This document shows, one piece after another, positions 31,701 to 33,550 of a DNA stretch of 33,550 bases. The notes below the pieces were generated by a model. That model searched no databases and was not told where the DNA came from. It saw only the letters and a list, made by a program, of their open reading frames with translations. A program made the position numbers and the translations under genes. The stretch's first letter is position 1. Every line of letters starts with the position of its first letter. Location of the stretch: positions 1-33,550 of the forward strand of contig CAJQPA010000027.1 of NCBI GenBank assembly GCA_905480145.1, read 5' to 3'. This DNA comes from an uncultured Flavobacteriales bacterium. Its GTDB lineage: Bacteria; Bacteroidota; Bacteroidia; Flavobacteriales_D; Crocinitomicaceae.

Positions 31701-33550
31701 CCTAAAGCATCATTTATTGGTAATGCGTCGTTACAAATATCATTTGCTTGAGGTGCAGTTGCACAAATGGTAAAACTACTAGGTTTTATAATACTAGCGC
31801 AAGATTGAGAAGAATTAGGGTCAGCAGCATAAATACGAATATAAATAGGGCTTGTACTTTCTGCTGCCAATCCACTAATCAAATGTGAAGTAACTGAAGA
31901 GCTAAAGAAAGAAGCTTCCATAGTGCCATCAGCAACAGCCATGTTATCATCATTTCTGGTACTTAGTGGACCTGTGTGTAAGGCATAGCCAAGATACTCT
32001 GCTGCTCCAAGACCTGAAATAGATAACGTCATTTCATCTGTACCATCGGGTAAATCTACTTGATACCAAATATCGCTGTAATCAACATTGTTATCATTCC
32101 CTCCACCAACATCACAAGGGTCTGTATAATTATTACTAAAACCATTAACACCACCAATCACAGAATAGGGTCCATTATCACCAAAAGAACCTTCATTTGT
32201 TGCAGATGAAAGGTCACCAGGAAAGCAAGTTCCCAATATATCGGGCGAAGATAAGCTGAAGGCATCTGTTCCATTACAACCTGAAGTAACACTAAATTCC
32301 TCTACACATACTAAATTAGAACTTACATCAAATCCTTTTACTTGAACTAAATGACCAAGAAGATCAGTAAAGTTAAAGTCATAATTAGTTGATGCAGAAA
32401 TATTGGTAAATGCATTTCCATTATCATCTTCAATATTATAAGTTACTGCCCCCCCTCCAAAGCTTGAGAAGTTAAACCTTGAGGTATAAGTTTGAGACGA
32501 ACAATCTGAAAAGGGTGTTGTAACATTATTAATAGTGCCACAAGGTGAGGTTATTTTGACACAAAAGGTTTCTTCAGGGGATGAAGTAGAACCATCAATG
32601 TTTACGATTAAAAAATAAGTTGTACCTCCTATTAAAGATATACCTGATTGAGTTAAATCTGCGCTATTTGCAGGTTGATTGCACTGCTGCGCCAAACAAG
32701 AAGAACCACTTAAATCATCTGTTAATATAAACCCCATGACTTCTGCTCCTGAAGTTGGCAAAGAAATATCTAATACAGAAATATCCACAATTTGATTTGT
32801 AGCTGGAGTATATGTGAAAACAGCTTCACCATCAAAGTCTGCTAAATCACTACAAGAATATGCGCAAATTTCATCAGTAATAGAAGGATAATTAAAACTA
32901 TAACTACATTGTTTAAGACCCAATGATAATGGTGTCGTAAGGTCTTCAATAATCACATCAAATGTACCCGTTGTATATGCGGTTCCTCCATAATCATCTT
33001 GATTACTCACAACTAAATAATAAGTAGCACCAGGAATAAGGCCTGTAATTGTATTTCCATTCTCTAGATAATCGTCATAAGCCCAAGGAGCAACGCAATT
33101 TCCCGCTACTGTGCAAGAGCTATAAATTGCTCCTTCTGATTCGTAAGAACCAGCTGCAAGGTTACTATTATCTACAGTTATTTTTACCATGCCGGAAGCT
33201 GGAGCTATAAAACTGTACCATGAATCAGGCTGGTCATTAACAACGGCATGGCCATTACTGCATTCACTGTCAACATCTGAAGTATAAGTATAATTTGAGA
33301 CATCAATTGAAGTTGAAGGAGTCCCATCCGTTAAGACAGGGAAGGCATCTGAACATTCGTCATTATTACAGGATAAACTTGTATTATAATCTATCGAAGA
33401 ACAAGTAACAAAAGCAGATCCTTCGCCTTCCAACGTTACCGTATGGGATCCTTCTGAAACTGAAAATGTATATAAAGCTGATGTTGTTGCATCTGTTTGA
33501 ACTACACTCCCATCAATTTTTATATCTGTTAAGTTGACATCTCCACTTCC
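28709..33550 (-). CDS. Giant T9SS-exported surface protein, N-terminus outside the window
   Basis: At least 1613 residues are visible; the frame stays open to the right edge, so the true start lies beyond 33550. The last 76 residues (28709-28939, from LRLYPNPSKNG to the end) are a type A T9SS sorting domain, cut off after export and used to anchor the protein to the surface. Before it is a FN3-like domain (KLSWETATESNNSHFILESS...YYRLTQVDFDG) usual in such proteins. The rest is a chain of about eight irregular Cys-rich beta modules, several opening N-D-x-C and containing a D-x-W-Y/F-x-F (DSWYSF, DIWYQV, DLWYVI, DLWYAF, DVWFTF) core, like PPC domains. No catalytic motif is seen. An adhesin or matrix role is inferred. 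Confidence 0.9.
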   Translation of the reverse strand, partial: GSGDVNLTDIKIDGSVVQTDATTSALYTFSVSEGSHTVTLEGEGSAFVTCSSIDYNTSLSCNNDECSDAFPVLTDGTPSTSIDVSNYTYTSDVDSECSNGHAVVNDQPDSWYSFIAPASGMVKITVDNSNLAAGSYESEGAIYSSCTVAGNCVAPWAYDDYLENGNTITGLIPGATYYLVVSNQDDYGGTAYTTGTFDVIIEDLTTPLSLGLKQCSYSFNYPSITDEICAYSCSDLADFDGEAVFTYTPATNQIVDISVLDISLPTSGAEVMGFILTDDLSGSSCLAQQCNQPANSADLTQSGISLIGGTTYFLIVNIDGSTSSPEETFCVKITSPCGTINNVTTPFSDCSSQTYTSRFNFSSFGGGAVTYNIEDDNGNAFTNISASTNYDFNFTDLLGHLVQVKGFDVSSNLVCVEEFSVTSGCNGTDAFSLSSPDILGTCFPGDLSSATNEGSFGDNGPYSVIGGVNGFSNNYTDPCDVGGGNDNNVDYSDIWYQVDLPDGTDEMTLSISGLGAAEYLGYALHTGPLSTRNDDNMAVADGTMEASFFSSSVTSHLISGLAAESTSPIYIRIYAADPNSSQSCASIIKPSSFTICATAPQANDICNDALPINDALGGTFLPVIQSGDISLSNIDTETSPNLNGTSCDGPLMTTSEEDLWYVIETPATGNWFVELTIDYTGVEDEIYVVLEDDCASGNAPIGCASISVDGTILFDYTNITNFENALTAPNPYHARIVLPNGSTATSFNISANLIAENNLCDPDLSTVLSPTFNIGTNKEMNFNFSAASGVIPTIAGDDLYYRFSPVTATDVYGFTTASTSAQIIIGGLDAGEEVTLVVYKAEGITGNNCDSLAGNYLETLVANGNGTYDLSCLDELHIDEYIVRVIQTAGGTIIDNGLIRAEPQPAGPYNNDCENIWSEILEAPAGLGAIGEDATTNFNPYVILPGFSNFRSGDFENATDCNPDIPSSVCNGVDQQAILANEDRDLWYAFYIPAENCASTGLTVSSVINSVTFLYNAGASNEDAILYVYSDCDGDSLLDCSGALDGAPSGAGDDQFNDAQSTWTVSGLEQDKWYLLRVKPHDISSSGVFNEFDFDVSWKPGAVRPCNDDSPEDLNVETCNDYDGLPTWSMQGASESPSTGVPENDVWFTFTAPSPANGGPYFNANKSWVSVFFENVSGSSGGLTLQLYDAPSSIVATSNSFSAGSNAGDQGFAHFGHLNPGQTYYLRLYSKVSETVPVQYKLNVYTPNANESAWQCGNNTDILTSGCSEGCNDLREAYFKIDLPVGTASNQYYMIEVVGQDQILDFELRSQYLTESSANEGDIDDFDLPCSSRPLEPGVSIISETIGITTTTSGGSCNTNGIAADGGSGVRRVYFGMNGPATGMKDYYYIKVFMDPSDPNYATTTGLKICQINFNGPYSTEAIANAGGAIDGGCTPTALGVELQAFEGFGEKGVNKLSWETATESNNSHFILESSEDGHVFSRIGVVEGKGSSYLVSHYDFNHTTTAQQTYYRLTQVDFDGTETKSQIIIVEKSMQELRLYPNPSKNGGTINLSSNKEIQSFRITSLSGQVLIENQNLNETSTNIDLSLLNHGIYLVNATMNGKVKTVRLVID

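Noticed and set aside
33431-33433. TTG start codon for the T9SS protein
   Set aside because: The frame is open upstream to the window edge (39 further codons, beta-rich sequence), so this is an internal Leu.

Overview
The window looks like an AT-rich chromosomal segment of a Bacteroidota bacterium, most likely order Flavobacteriales (possibly Crocinitomicaceae or Cryomorphaceae-like; this is inference). The evidence is: a giant secreted protein with a C-terminal type IX secretion (T9SS) sorting domain at the right end; DUF4270, an AsmA-like protein and a multi-repeat DUF349 protein; TAnnTTTG-type -7 promoter boxes instead of E. coli-like -10 boxes; and the typical Bacteroidota gene neighbourhood of panC/panD opposite a short glycogen-synthase-like gene, DUF4270 and glmS. 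A heptose-phosphate adenylyltransferase (RfaE2) and lipoproteins fit a Gram-negative envelope. I see no tRNA, rRNA, CRISPR array, transposase, integrase or phage gene.

Layout. 1-2000: the 3' end of an alpha/beta hydrolase, a short repeat built from inverted repeats, a secreted von Willebrand factor A (VWA) protein, and an intergenic element of unknown nature. 2001-5376 (minus): a PfkB-family kinase, a DUF349 protein and a small membrane protein in a row. 5626-9602 (plus): an AsmA-like protein, a half-length DUF1456 protein and DusB tRNA dihydrouridine synthase. 9599-10039 (minus): a small cytoplasmic protein. 10080-13335 (plus): a PaaZ-like bifunctional aldehyde dehydrogenase/hydratase followed by a clear terminator, then DNA polymerase IV. 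13332-17887 (minus): two SGNH-hydrolase-like proteins and an MBOAT O-acyltransferase, a probable polymer O-acetylation cassette. 18055-20344: a secreted YD-repeat-like protein, a minus-strand SDR epimerase/dehydratase, and a small lipoprotein. 20341-24690 (minus): an operon of GT5-like protein, DUF4270 lipoprotein, glmS and an alkyltransferase-like (ATL) gene. 24788-28719 (plus): an operon of panC, panD, a flippase-like membrane protein, rfaE2 and a membrane-anchored AraC-type regulator. 28709 to the end (minus): the T9SS-exported adhesin-like protein, whose N-terminus lies outside the window.

Much of the content is envelope-related: UDP-GlcNAc precursor supply (GlmS), heptose activation (RfaE2), polymer acetylation (MBOAT plus SGNH), and several secreted or lipidated proteins. 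The rest is housekeeping: pantothenate synthesis, tRNA modification and DNA damage handling (DinB, ATL).

I did not find a convincing new defence, mobile or biosynthetic system. The most notable observations are: an ATL protein with Ala in place of the catalytic Cys, inside the glmS operon; a glycogen-synthase-like protein reduced to its N-terminal half and lacking the KTGGL motif; a motif (NGxAFTDxPxF) shared by two otherwise unrelated secreted proteins; -7 boxes sitting 4-6 bases from many start codons, suggesting leaderless mRNAs; five of six convergent gene pairs overlapping at their stop codons; and an inverted-repeat element near the left end.
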